A stretch of DNA of 64,000 bases. It comes from Oscillospiraceae bacterium. GTDB lineage: Bacteria > Bacillota > Clostridia > Oscillospirales > Ruminococcaceae. The DNA lies in assembly GCA_016296505.1 (NCBI GenBank), contig JAEDJD010000001.1:62001-126000 (forward strand), read 5' to 3'. Made by a program: the position numbers and the translations under genes. This document shows, piece by piece, positions 26,305 through 35,123 of this stretch. The notes beneath the pieces were generated by a model that saw nothing but the letters and a program-made list of their open reading frames with translations, made no database searches and had not been told where the DNA came from. Every line of letters begins with the position of its first letter. The stretch's first letter is position 1.

Positions 26305-27694
26305 TATGAAAAAGAATCCTTTTGCCGGATCGTTCAAAGTATTTTGGTTCACACTGAAGCAGACGGTCTTTTCTAAGACATGGCTTGCTTCGACGCTGAC
26401 CATTGCTTGTCTGCTCTTGATTGGCATTCCGCTTTTGCTGTACATCGTATCTGCGATGGGCGAGAAAGAGGATACAGACAACGATGAGACGCCGATTCGC
26501 ACGGTGTTTGTTGTGGATGAAACGGATGGCGAGGCTGATTACAGCCTGCTGCATATGACGGACGAGGATCCGGAATATGTTTCCTGCGCTTCGATGGACG
26601 AGGCGATCAGCGAAACGACAGGGGAAAATGACACCGTGATTCTGCGCGTATCCGATTCGGAAGGTACGTACCTGACGACAGTGTATCTTGCCCAGAATAC
26701 GGATATCTCGCGCAGCAAAGCAAGTCGTCTTGGCAGTAATATTGCGTCTAGCTTCAAGATCATCCTGATGCAGAAAGCGAATATGACGTCGGAAAGTGCA
26801 GCGCTGCTTTCTATGCCGGTCAGGACGGATACCGCAACGGTTGGTAAGGATGCGCAGATTGACTCCGAGGATACGGATATGATTGCCGAGATGATTGAAT
26901 TTATTATCCCATATCTGATGCTGATGCTGATGTATATGATGGTGCTGTTCTACGGACAAAGTATGGCGAACAGCGTTTTGCTGGAAAAGACCTCAAAGCT
27001 TATGGAGACAATTCTGGTTGCAGTCAATCCGGTTGCGCTGATGACAGGCAAGCTCTTTGCAACCGCGTCGGCGGCAGTTGTTCAGATTCTGATCTGGCTG
27101 TTTGCGCTGATCGGCGGCATGGTCGGCGGCTCGATGTTTGTACTGCATATGATGCCGGAGACAGATAATGCTACGGTTATGGTGATTAGCGAGGTATCGG
27201 ATACGTTCCTGTCACTGTCTGTATCGGGCATTCTGATGGGTCTTGTGATTCTTGCGCTCGGATTCCTGCTGTATCTATCGCTTTCGGCAATATCCGGTGC
27301 GCTGGCGTCCAAAGCAGAGGATCTCAATAAAACAAATGTAATATTTTCTATGATTCTGGTAGCAAGCCTGTTTCTTTGCATCATGTCCCCCTCGGATATG
27401 GCGGCTGGCGCGGATAACGGTGAAATGCAGTTTATCTCGGACGCGGTATGGCTGAAGCTGTTCCCGTTTACGGCAATTCTCGTAGTGCCGGGTTCGTTGA
27501 TTATGAGGAAAGCATCGCTGCTCTTGGGCTGCGGAACAATTTCAATTCTGATTGCTTCGGTGATTCTGTTTGTGGTCATCGCTGCCGTACTTTATAAATT
27601 GCTCGTGCTTTATCGCGGAGAGCCGCCGAAGATCAAGCAGATTATCGGTATGCTGAAAGAAAATCGCGCGCGCAAAAAGAATATAGTAAAGTAA
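26294..27694 (+). CDS. ABC-2 type permease (NatB-like), second
   Basis: 466 residues, same layout as the preceding permease: N-terminal helix (about 30-55), external domain, C-terminal helical bundle, with 'SVLLEKTSKLMETILVAVNP' as the matching coupling motif. It overlaps the previous gene by 11 bases. The pair suggests a heterodimeric exporter of the NatAB type. No terminator is obvious before the rpsB promoter. Confidence 0.9.
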   Translation: MQSNMKKNPFAGSFKVFWFTLKQTVFSKTWLASTLTIACLLLIGIPLLLYIVSAMGEKEDTDNDETPIRTVFVVDETDGEADYSLLHMTDEDPEYVSCASMDEAISETTGENDTVILRVSDSEGTYLTTVYLAQNTDISRSKASRLGSNIASSFKIILMQKANMTSESAALLSMPVRTDTATVGKDAQIDSEDTDMIAEMIEFIIPYLMLMLMYMMVLFYGQSMANSVLLEKTSKLMETILVAVNPVALMTGKLFATASAAVVQILIWLFALIGGMVGGSMFVLHMMPETDNATVMVISEVSDTFLSLSVSGILMGLVILALGFLLYLSLSAISGALASKAEDLNKTNVIFSMILVASLFLCIMSPSDMAAGADNGEMQFISDAVWLKLFPFTAILVVPGSLIMRKASLLLGCGTISILIASVILFVVIAAVLYKLLVLYRGEPPKIKQIIGMLKENRARKKNIVK

Positions 27695-27797
27695 TATGAA
27701 AGAGATTCAGCGTCTTTGCGATGGCAAGTTGTGAAATAATCACAAAAAGCCAGAGCGAGGGTGCTGAAATTTCTGCGTGCCGCGGCGATGCGCTTTC

Positions 27798-27826
27798 TTG
27801 CAAAGCAACGCAAAATATGGTATAAT
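27798..27826 (+). promoter_or_regulatory. Promoter of rpsB-tsf
   Basis: TTGCAA (27798-27803), 17-base spacer, TATAAT (27821-27826) with extended TGG. It leaves a leader of about 125 bases before rpsB, long enough for an autoregulatory structure, though I cannot identify one with confidence. Confidence 0.8.
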
Positions 27827-27956
27827 AATTAGGCACTTCGCACGGATTTGTACAGCTGCTCGGTTCAAAAGGCGAAAAACACTTGTGACGCGGCGACTCC
27901 TTGTGCAGTCCGGAGGTCAAAACCAAATCATATTTATTTTCAGGAGGATTACTAAA

Positions 27957-28691
27957 ATGGGCGTTGTATCTATGAAACAGCTCCTCGAAGCCGGTGTGCA
28001 TTTCGGTCATCAGACCAGACGCTGGAACCCGAAAATGGCTCCGTACATCTTCACGGAGCGCAACGGTATCTACATCATTGATCTGCAGAAGACCGTTCGT
28101 AAGCTCGAGGACGCTTATAACTTCGTGCGCGATCTTTCCGCAGAGGGCAAGTCTGTTCTCTTTGTTGGTACAAAGAAGCAGGCTGCTGATTCGATCCGCG
28201 AGGAGGCACTGCGCAGCGGTTCCTACTTCGTAAATGCTCGTTGGCTGGGCGGCATGATGACCAACTACAAGACCATTCAGCAGCGCATCAAGCGTTTGGA
28301 GCAGCTCCATGCAATGGAAGGCGACGGCACCTTTGCTCTGCTGCCGAAGAAGGAAGTTGCAAAGCTGACGCTCGAAATCGAAAAGCTTGAGAAGTTCCTC
28401 GGCGGTATCAAGGGTATGAAAGATCTGCCGGGCGCACTCTTTATCGTTGACCCGCGTAAGGAAAAGATTGCTGTTGCAGAAGCAAAGAAGCTCTGCATTC
28501 CGATCGTTGCAATCGTGGATACCAACTGCGATCCGGATGATGTAGATTACGTCATTCCCGGCAACGATGATGCAATCCGTGCGGTTAAGCTGATCGCAGG
28601 AACCATCGCAAATGCAGTCATCGAGGGCAGACAGGGTGCGGATGCACAGGCTGCTGAGGAGACTGTTGCTGAAGAAGCTGCTGCTGAGTAA
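27957..28691 (+). CDS. rpsB: 30S ribosomal protein S2
   Basis: 244 residues from ATG 27957, preceded by AGGAGG; the longer frame to 27777 crosses the promoter. 'MKQLLEAGVHFGHQTRRWNP' and 'FVGTKKQAADSIREEA' are S2 signatures, and the C-terminal tail is Ala/Glu-rich. Part of the small ribosomal subunit. It is followed 20 bases later by tsf, the conserved rpsB-tsf pair. Confidence 0.97.
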   Translation: MGVVSMKQLLEAGVHFGHQTRRWNPKMAPYIFTERNGIYIIDLQKTVRKLEDAYNFVRDLSAEGKSVLFVGTKKQAADSIREEALRSGSYFVNARWLGGMMTNYKTIQQRIKRLEQLHAMEGDGTFALLPKKEVAKLTLEIEKLEKFLGGIKGMKDLPGALFIVDPRKEKIAVAEAKKLCIPIVAIVDTNCDPDDVDYVIPGNDDAIRAVKLIAGTIANAVIEGRQGADAQAAEETVAEEAAAE

Positions 28692-28711
28692 TCTACGGGA
28701 GGAGAACTGAA

Positions 28712-29635
28712 ATGGCTAATTTTACCGCAAAAGACGTGAATGATCTCCGCAAGTCCACCGGCGTTGGTCTGATGGACTGCAAGAAGGCTCTGACCGAAGC
28801 AGAGGGCGATGTCGAGAAGGCAATCGTGATCCTGCGTGAAAAGGGTCTTGCAAATCAGGCAAAGAAAGCTGACCGTGTTGCAGCAGAGGGCGCTGTTATC
28901 GCAGTAACCAATGCAGACCACACCGTTGGCGCAATCGTAGAAGTCAACTCCGAGACTGACTTCGTTGCACAGAACGAGGAGTTTGTCGGTTTCTGCGAGG
29001 GTCTGGCTCAGACCGTTCTCGAAGCAAATCCGGCTGATCTGGATGCTCTGAAGGCTGCTAAGTTCGCTGGTAAGGATATGACTGTTGAAGAGGCGCTTCA
29101 GGAAATCTTCCTCAAGTTCCGTGAGAATCTGCAGATTCGCCGTTTTGCGCGTCTCGAAGGCGTTGTCAAGGAGTATGTCCACTTCAATAAGAAGGAAGGC
29201 GTTCTCGTTGCTGCAACGACCGAGGCTGGCGCAGCTGACGCTGTTCTTGAGTGCCTGAACGATGTTGCTCTGCAGGCTGATGCTATGAAAGCGATCTACC
29301 TCACGAAGGAAGAAGTTCCGGCAGAGGTCATCGAGCAGGAGAAGCAGATCGTTATGGCGCAGATGGCAGACGATCCGAAGATGGCTGGCAAGCCGGAGCA
29401 GGTTCTTGCAAAGATTGCAGAGGGTAAGCTCGGCGTGTATTACAAGGATAACTGCCTGCTCTGCCAGGAGTATGTCAAGGGCGAGGGCGAGTCGATCGAA
29501 CAGTATGTCGCAGCTTGCGGCAAGAAGGTTGGCGCTCCGATTACGGTGAATAGCTTTGTTCGATTTATCTGCGGCGAGGGCATCGAGAAGCGCGTTGACG
29601 ATTTTGCTGGCGAGATCGCAAGTATGCTGAAATAA
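28712..29635 (+). CDS. tsf: Elongation factor Ts
   Basis: 307 residues. 'VNDLRKSTGVGLMDCKKALT' is the N-terminal UBA-type signature and 'IVEVNSETDFVAQNEEF' the core motif of EF-Ts, the nucleotide exchange factor of EF-Tu. GGAGGAG precedes the start. It is in an operon with rpsB and is followed by a strong terminator. Confidence 0.97.
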   Translation: MANFTAKDVNDLRKSTGVGLMDCKKALTEAEGDVEKAIVILREKGLANQAKKADRVAAEGAVIAVTNADHTVGAIVEVNSETDFVAQNEEFVGFCEGLAQTVLEANPADLDALKAAKFAGKDMTVEEALQEIFLKFRENLQIRRFARLEGVVKEYVHFNKKEGVLVAATTEAGAADAVLECLNDVALQADAMKAIYLTKEEVPAEVIEQEKQIVMAQMADDPKMAGKPEQVLAKIAEGKLGVYYKDNCLLCQEYVKGEGESIEQYVAACGKKVGAPITVNSFVRFICGEGIEKRVDDFAGEIASMLK

Positions 29636-29647
29636 GTAAGTATTCAT

Positions 29648-29685
29648 ATGCCTGTCGGAGTTTGTTCTCTGACAGGCATTGTTTT
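29648..29685 (+). terminator. Terminator of rpsB-tsf
   Basis: Stem ATGCCTGTC-GGAG / CTCT-GACAGGCAT (13 bp with one G-T pair) and TTTGTT loop, then TGTTTTA. Confidence 0.85.
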
Positions 29686-29828
29686 ATGTGTGCGATTGTA
29701 TACTGTGTATTTCACTTGGAATCGCAATATAGTCCGAATATGAGGTTTATATAAGCACTGTTTAGCAATAAAGTTCTAAATATGAAAAATGAATGTGCGA
29801 TTGGTCATAAACATGACACAAAAAGTCA

Positions 29829-29857
29829 TTGCATTTTTTCTCGGATTCAGTTAATAT
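29829..29857 (+). promoter_or_regulatory. Promoter of the adaptor scaffoldin gene
   Basis: TTGCAT (29829-29834), 17-base spacer, TAATAT (29852-29857). The leader of about 100 bases contains a GTGGATG / CATCCAC hairpin at 29877-29901. The gap 29686-29828 shows no gene. Confidence 0.65.
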
Positions 29858-29966
29858 ATAGATGGTATCATGTGAAGTGGATGAAGAAGGGGACATCCAC
29901 CTCGCAGTACGGTTTGCAAATTACAGCCGTATTACCGCATACATACATAATTGGAGGAGTATGAAC

Positions 29967-30785
29967 ATGAAAAAAACGAAGATCATTTCCGGCCTTATGG
30001 CTATGGCGATGACAGTTATGAGTCTCGGTATTTCCGCTTCCGCGGCCGACAGCGTTGCTGTTAAGATCGGCACGGATACCGTGGAAGCTGCCGGTGAGGC
30101 TTTTTCTGTCGATGTTGAGTTGGGTTCTGTACCGTCTACCGGTCTTAGCTCGATTGATTTTGCCATCAACTATGATAGTTCCGTTCTGAAGATTTCCGAT
30201 GTTAAGCTTGGTACAGTCGGTGATACCGGCGCGAAGAGCCAGGAGGGAGATCTCGGCGATACCTTGTTCAACTGGTACGACAACGGCAAGCAGATCGTTA
30301 TCATATGGGCAACTGGTCTGACCGATTCCAAGTATTGGGTAAAGTCTGACGGCGTATTTGTGACTCTGAGCGGTACTGTAAAGGACGGCGTTGCTGCTGG
30401 TACAGTTTCTAAGCTTGAGGGCGCAGGCGCAGATCGTAATATCTATCCGAATTCTACTACAAAGGCTTCCAGCTATCTCTCCGCAGTCGGCGAGTCTGGT
30501 ACAACCGATTACACCGCTTCCTTCACAGCTGGTTCTGTCGAAGTGAAAGCAAAGACAACTACTGAACCGGCTGAAGCAGATTGGGGTAACGTAAACTGCA
30601 CAGGTGCGGTTGACGTTTCTGACGCTGTTATGCTCGCACGCTTTAATGCTGAGGATAACACCGTTAAGATCACTGCTCAGGGTAAGATAAATGCGGATGT
30701 TACGCACGATGGTGCTCTTGATGGCAATGACTTGATCAAGATTCTGAAGTATATTGCAGGCTTCAATATTGATCTCTCAAAATAA
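29967..30785 (+). CDS. Cellulosomal adaptor scaffoldin: one cohesin plus one dockerin (ScaC-like)
   Basis: 272 residues from ATG 29967; GGAGGAG lies seven bases before it, while ATG 29961 is too close. Signal peptide 1-27, a cohesin module about 28-195 ('IDFAINYDSSVLKISDVKLG', 'GVFVTLSGTVK' are cohesin-type strands), a short Thr/Glu linker, and a C-terminal dockerin about 208-268 with 'GNVNCTGAVDVSDAVMLARF' and 'ADVTHDGALDGNDLIKILKY'. Such one-cohesin/one-dockerin proteins switch binding specificity between the main scaffold and other enzymes, as ScaC does in R. flavefaciens, at similar length. Here it stands between tsf and glyA, not in a sca cluster. Note Cys and Thr in the first calcium loop. 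Confidence 0.88.
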   Translation: MKKTKIISGLMAMAMTVMSLGISASAADSVAVKIGTDTVEAAGEAFSVDVELGSVPSTGLSSIDFAINYDSSVLKISDVKLGTVGDTGAKSQEGDLGDTLFNWYDNGKQIVIIWATGLTDSKYWVKSDGVFVTLSGTVKDGVAAGTVSKLEGAGADRNIYPNSTTKASSYLSAVGESGTTDYTASFTAGSVEVKAKTTTEPAEADWGNVNCTGAVDVSDAVMLARFNAEDNTVKITAQGKINADVTHDGALDGNDLIKILKYIAGFNIDLSK

Positions 30786-30799
30786 TTGAATCTGATTGA

Positions 30800-30837
30800 A
30801 AATTCGCATCGTCCTTGCAGACGGTGCGAATTTTTTT
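30800..30837 (+). terminator. Terminator of the adaptor scaffoldin gene
   Basis: 14-bp stem AAATTCGCATCGTC / GACGGTGCGAATTT (one G-T) with CTTGCA loop and a run of T. Confidence 0.9.
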
Positions 30838-30868
30838 CTGATGAGTTGCGAAAAAGTCTGATTTGCTA

Positions 30869-30897
30869 TTGCATCTTTTTTCAAAATATGGTATAAT
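30869..30897 (+). promoter_or_regulatory. Promoter of glyA
   Basis: TTGCAT (30869-30874), 17-base spacer, TATAAT (30892-30897) with extended TGG. The leader is about 48 bases, too short for a known riboswitch. Confidence 0.82.
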
Positions 30898-30951
30898 CAA
30901 TTTGTATGACTGTGTAAACACAGGAGAAAAACGGAAAGGATTGAAATTTCT

Positions 30952-32205
30952 ATGTTTAATGACCTGATTGATACAATCGGCTATGTCGAAAAATGTGATC
31001 CCGACGTCGGCGCTGCGATGCAGCAGGAGCTTGCGCGTCAGAGACGTAATCTGGAGCTGATTGCCAGCGAGAATATCGTTTCGCCGGCTGTTATGGCTGC
31101 AATGGGTTCTGTCCTGACAAATAAGTATGCAGAAGGCTATCCGAGTAAGCGCTACTACGGCGGCTGTGAAGCGGTCGATATTGTTGAGCAGATTGCGATT
31201 GAGCGTGCAAAGGAGCTTTTTGGTGCGCAGTATGCAAACGTGCAGGCACACTCCGGCGCGCAGGCAAATACGGCGGTCTATTTTGCGCTGCTTCAGCCGG
31301 GCGATACCGTACTCGGTATGAGCCTTGCACACGGCGGTCATCTGACGCACGGTTCGCCGGTTAATCTTTCCGGTAAGTATTTCAATTTTGTATCCTATGG
31401 TCTTGGCGATGACGAAACTCTCGATTACGACGCAGTGGAGAAGCTCGCAAAAGAGCATCATCCGAAGCTGATCGTTGCAGGCGCTTCTGCATATCCGCGT
31501 GCAATCGACTTTGCCAGACTCGCCGAAATTGCACATAATAACGGCGCAATGCTGATGGTCGATATGGCGCATATCGCCGGTCTTGTTGCAGCTGGTCTGC
31601 ACCAGTCTCCGGTCGGTTTTGCTGATGTTGTCACCACCACGACACACAAGACGCTTCGTGGTCCGCGCGGTGGTTTGATTTTGACCAATGATGAGGAGCT
31701 TGCAAAGAAAATCAATAAGGCAATCTTCCCTGGTATTCAGGGTGGTCCGCTGATGCACGTGATCGCTGGTAAGGCTGTCTGCTTTGGCGAAGCGCTCAAG
31801 CCGTCGTTTAAGGCATATGCACAGCAGGTCGTCGATAATGCACAGGCGCTCGCAAAGGGTCTGCTTGCACGCGGCTTCAATCTCGTTTCCGGCGGCACGG
31901 ACAATCACCTGATGCTTGTTGATCTTCGTCCGGTTCACATTACCGGTAAGGAGATGGAGCATCGTCTTGATGAGGTTTATATTACCGTCAACAAGAATGC
32001 GATTCCAAACGATCCGGAGAAGCCGATGGTTACGAGTGGTATCCGCGTAGGTACGCCGGCAGTGACCAGCCGTGGTCTCGTGGTCGAGGATATGGAGAAA
32101 ATTGCGGAGTTTATGTATCTGACTGCAACGCAGTTTGATACCAAGGCGGATGAAATTCGTGAGGGTGTAAGCGCACTTTGTGCAAAATATCCGCTTTACG
32201 AGTAA
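30952..32205 (+). CDS. glyA: Serine hydroxymethyltransferase
   Basis: 417 residues, the usual length. It interconverts serine and glycine with tetrahydrofolate and supplies one-carbon units. PLP-binding Lys lies in 'VVTTTTHKTLRGPRGG'; 'YAEGYPSKRYYGGCEAVD' and 'NVQAHSGAQANTAVYFALL' are conserved. The C-terminal part is standard. AAAGGA precedes ATG 30952. Confidence 0.97.
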   Translation: MFNDLIDTIGYVEKCDPDVGAAMQQELARQRRNLELIASENIVSPAVMAAMGSVLTNKYAEGYPSKRYYGGCEAVDIVEQIAIERAKELFGAQYANVQAHSGAQANTAVYFALLQPGDTVLGMSLAHGGHLTHGSPVNLSGKYFNFVSYGLGDDETLDYDAVEKLAKEHHPKLIVAGASAYPRAIDFARLAEIAHNNGAMLMVDMAHIAGLVAAGLHQSPVGFADVVTTTTHKTLRGPRGGLILTNDEELAKKINKAIFPGIQGGPLMHVIAGKAVCFGEALKPSFKAYAQQVVDNAQALAKGLLARGFNLVSGGTDNHLMLVDLRPVHITGKEMEHRLDEVYITVNKNAIPNDPEKPMVTSGIRVGTPAVTSRGLVVEDMEKIAEFMYLTATQFDTKADEIREGVSALCAKYPLYE

Positions 32206-32229
32206 GATTATTTTTGAATATGTACAAAC

Positions 32230-32258
32230 AAAAGCAGGACAGCTACTGTCCTGCTTTT
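32230..32258 (+). terminator. Terminator of glyA
   Basis: Perfect 13-bp stem AAAAGCAGGACAG / CTGTCCTGCTTTT with a CTA loop; the T-run is inside the 3' arm. Confidence 0.85.
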
Positions 32259-32291
32259 GGCGTGTATTTGTCAATCGGGAGTGGAAAAACC

Positions 32292-33602
32292 ATGGATTTT
32301 AATGTAATGCATATCTTGCTTGACTGCGGTATTATCTTGCTGTCAACGAAACTGCTCGGCATGATGACGCGAAAAATCGGATTGCCGCAGGTTGTTGGCA
32401 TGATACTTGCTGGTTTGCTGATTGGTCCGGCACTGTTTCAGGGAAGCGGCTTTGCAGGTCTGATACATCCAACTGAAATTGAAATGGATGTTTTAAAAAG
32501 TTTTTCACAGATCGGTGTCGTCTTTATCCTGTTTTCGAGTGGATTGGAAACAGATTTTCGTGAGATGAAACGCAGCGGCGCGGCAGCGATCAGCATCGCA
32601 TTGGCAGGCGTCATCATACCGATTTTGATTGGTACGTTGGTGGCATTGCTGTTCATGGGCGGACTCTCTGCGGCGCATGACAGCGCAAAACTTATGAATG
32701 CGTTGTTTATCGGCTGCATTTTATCTGCAACGAGCGTTGGCATCACTGTGGAGACGCTGCGTGAACTTGGTAAGCTGAAAACGAAAATCGGTACCACGGT
32801 TTTGAGTGCGGCAATCATTGACGATATCATCGGAATTGTTGCGCTGAGTATCATTACCGGACTTCATGGCGAGGGCAATATCTGGTTGACGCTGCTTCGT
32901 CTTGCTGGATTTTTCCTGTTTACGGTTGTAGTAGGCATATTGTTGCGCCGCACTTTCCAGCTTATTGTCAAAGTATATCCGCATAAGCGCCGGACGAGTA
33001 TTTTTGCATTTGCCGCCTGCTTTTTCTTCGCATATGCCGCAGAGGAATTCTTCGATATTGCCGCGATCACAGGCGCATATATGGCTGGTCTGATGCTCAG
33101 CGGACTCGGAGACAGCAAGTTTGTTGACAGAAAAGTCATTGTCAGCAGTTATATGTTCTTTACGCCGATGTTTTTTGCATATATCGGCATCAGCGCAGAT
33201 TTCAGTGCGTTTCGTTGGTCAAGTATGCTGTTTGTGCTTTCGTTTGTCGCTGCCGGAATCCTCGGTAAAATTATTGGATGCTGTGCGACGGCGCGATGCT
33301 TCAAATATGATAAACGGGAATCGCTTGCAGCAGGCTTTGGCATGATTGCGCGCGGAGAAGTGGCGCTTGCTGTCTATGCGACAGGCTCGGTTCTCATTGC
33401 GCCGCAGGGCGGCATTGATCCGCTGGTCGCAACGATTTTCCTGATTATTTCCACTTCCATCCTCTGTCCGATATTCTTAAAGCTTGTATTCCGCGGACAT
33501 CAAGGTACGGAGCTTGCGGCTGCGACAACGTATAATGTTACGATTTCCTCCGAAGCACTGGAAAATGTTCACCATAATATTGACAATGAATGCGTGCAAT
33601 AA
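32292..33602 (+). CDS. Cation:proton antiporter (CPA2/KefB-like)
   Basis: 436 residues with about 12 membrane helices, from ATG 32292 (CGGGAGTGG upstream). 'GLPQVVGMILAGLLIGP', 'SQIGVVFILFSSGLETD' and 'LSAAIIDDIIGIVALS' (the paired Asp of the ion site) mark the CPA2 family, which exchanges Na+ or K+ for protons. Unlike KefB/KefC it has no C-terminal TrkA/RCK domain; it ends with about 35 soluble residues. It follows glyA after a terminator and converges on the next gene. Confidence 0.92.
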   Translation: MDFNVMHILLDCGIILLSTKLLGMMTRKIGLPQVVGMILAGLLIGPALFQGSGFAGLIHPTEIEMDVLKSFSQIGVVFILFSSGLETDFREMKRSGAAAISIALAGVIIPILIGTLVALLFMGGLSAAHDSAKLMNALFIGCILSATSVGITVETLRELGKLKTKIGTTVLSAAIIDDIIGIVALSIITGLHGEGNIWLTLLRLAGFFLFTVVVGILLRRTFQLIVKVYPHKRRTSIFAFAACFFFAYAAEEFFDIAAITGAYMAGLMLSGLGDSKFVDRKVIVSSYMFFTPMFFAYIGISADFSAFRWSSMLFVLSFVAAGILGKIIGCCATARCFKYDKRESLAAGFGMIARGEVALAVYATGSVLIAPQGGIDPLVATIFLIISTSILCPIFLKLVFRGHQGTELAAATTYNVTISSEALENVHHNIDNECVQ

Positions 33603-33611
33603 TATCCTGTA

Positions 33612-34448
33612 TTATGAGAAGAACGGCTCCGTGATTTTGTAATCGCCGTAAATGGAAAATGTCCCCGGAATCGGCGCGTAGATGCAGTCGCGGAGCTGAT
33701 ATCCGTTTGTCAGCGTGATCGTTACAAGTCGCAAATCCTTTGTCCAATAGTCCATGGCTTCCTGATAAACGGTATCATTCTCGGCTTTGACGGTATTATC
33801 TTCAAGCCATACCTGATCGGTTTCACCGAATTCAGCGGTATAGGCATTATAATATGCTTCTGCAACGCCAGCTTCACCGATATCCTCTCCGAGTTTCAGC
33901 AGCTTGTCAAAGAAATCGGAGAGTACGTCCTGTTCGGTGATGATTTCTGCCAGTTCGCCGTTCTGATCTTTGACGGTGACGGATTCGATATCCTCCGGAT
34001 AACCGATACCATAGGAGGCGCAGACTGCCCAGATTGAGGTCTGCTGATCGAGATAGGCAAAGCCGGAAAGCTCATAGACGCTGATGCCATCAGTATGTTC
34101 CAGCAGAACAAGCGCGTTGTTTTTACCGGAATCCTGCAACGGCTTGCAGGCGTAGAGAGGACAGCTTACGGTTCCTGTTTCGGAAGGAAAGCTGAGTTCT
34201 CCGAGCTGTTCGCCGTAGAGCGCGTTTGTGACGTCCTTGATTTCCGGCAGATACGTTTGAATGGTTTGCAAATCGCAGCGTGTGTAATAGGCGTTGTCAT
34301 AGCTGAGCGTATCGAAAACGGATTGGTATGCGGCTTTTGTCATCTGATTGCTGATGCGGTTCCAGACCAGCAGCCAGCAGCCGGCAAACAACAGAAACGC
34401 CGCAACGATGAGGATAACACCGAGATTTTTTTTCAGAAACGCTTTCAT
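33612..34448 (-). CDS. Membrane-anchored extracytoplasmic protein of unknown function
   Basis: 278 residues from ATG 34448, with AAGGAG about eight bases upstream on the minus strand and a consensus promoter above. One N-terminal membrane helix (about 9-30) then an acidic, mixed alpha/beta outer domain rich in Tyr, Asp and Glu. No Cys lipobox follows the helix in a usual way ('FAGCWLLVW' is within it). I do not recognise the family. It diverges from maf. Confidence 0.7.
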   Translation of the reverse strand: MKAFLKKNLGVILIVAAFLLFAGCWLLVWNRISNQMTKAAYQSVFDTLSYDNAYYTRCDLQTIQTYLPEIKDVTNALYGEQLGELSFPSETGTVSCPLYACKPLQDSGKNNALVLLEHTDGISVYELSGFAYLDQQTSIWAVCASYGIGYPEDIESVTVKDQNGELAEIITEQDVLSDFFDKLLKLGEDIGEAGVAEAYYNAYTAEFGETDQVWLEDNTVKAENDTVYQEAMDYWTKDLRLVTITLTNGYQLRDCIYAPIPGTFSIYGDYKITEPFFS

Positions 34449-34484
34449 ACATGATACTCCTTGTGTGATGTGCTTTTTGCCTAT

Positions 34485-34513
34485 ATTATACCTGATTCTG
34501 CCGTACTCGTCAA
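34485..34513 (-). promoter_or_regulatory. Promoter of the 33612-34448 gene
   Basis: Minus strand: TTGACG (34508-34513), 17-base spacer, TATAAT (34485-34490). Confidence 0.8.
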
Positions 34514-34547
34514 GTATCGGCAGGACAATCGAAAGGAGCAGATCCAT

Positions 34548-35108
34548 ATGAAGCTGATTTTAGCTTCCGGTTCTCCGCGCAGAAAAGAGCTGCTCGGAAA
34601 GCTGGATATTCCGTTTGAAGTGATTGTATCGGAATGCGATGAAACGCTGCCGGATGGAATTCCGGCGGACGCTGCCGCAGAACTGCTTGCTGTCCGGAAG
34701 GCTGCTGCGGTTGCAAAGGAACATCCGGACGCGGTTGTAATCGGTGCCGACACAACGGTTTTGCTCGATGATGAAATTCTGGGCAAGCCGGAGGATGAAG
34801 CCGATTGCAGACGGATGCTATATGCGCTTTCCGGCAAAATACATAAGGTGATTACTGGTGTTGCAATTTTCTGGAATGGGCATTCAGCAAGCTTTTCTGA
34901 TGAGACCGGCGTACAGTTCTATTCGCTTTCCGACGCGGAGATCGACGCCTATGCCTCGTCTGCGGAGCCTTATGACAAAGCGGGCGCTTACGGGATTCAG
35001 GGAAAAGGCGCGCTGCTTGTTGCGGGTATTACCGGCGATTATTATAATGTGATGGGGCTTCCGATTGCAAGGCTTGCGCGGCAGCTTCGGGATTTTAAGC
35101 TGATTTGA
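34548..35108 (+). CDS. maf: Maf-family nucleoside triphosphate pyrophosphatase
   Basis: 186 residues from ATG 34548 (AAAGGAG nine bases upstream); the longer frame covers the divergent promoter. 'LILASGSPRRKELLGKL' is the Maf signature; 'VIGADTTVLLDDEILGKP' and 'DKAGAYGIQGKGALLV' complete it. Maf enzymes hydrolyse non-standard or modified pyrimidine nucleotides (dTTP/UTP-type). It is followed after 15 bases by an MBL-fold hydrolase, probably one operon. Confidence 0.95.
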   Translation: MKLILASGSPRRKELLGKLDIPFEVIVSECDETLPDGIPADAAAELLAVRKAAAVAKEHPDAVVIGADTTVLLDDEILGKPEDEADCRRMLYALSGKIHKVITGVAIFWNGHSASFSDETGVQFYSLSDAEIDAYASSAEPYDKAGAYGIQGKGALLVAGITGDYYNVMGLPIARLARQLRDFKLI

Positions 35109-35123
35109 AAGGAGTCGCACATA

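Noticed and set aside
27827..27956. Possible named ribosomal-protein leader before rpsB
   Set aside because: The leader length fits, but I could not identify a conserved S2-binding structure by eye.
28547..29647. 366-codon minus-strand open frame opposite tsf
   Set aside because: Antisense shadow caused by codon bias; Cys/Leu-rich translation without domain pattern, no RBS.
30763..32274. 503-codon minus-strand open frame opposite glyA
   Set aside because: Antisense shadow of a conserved gene; it also runs through two terminators and the glyA promoter.
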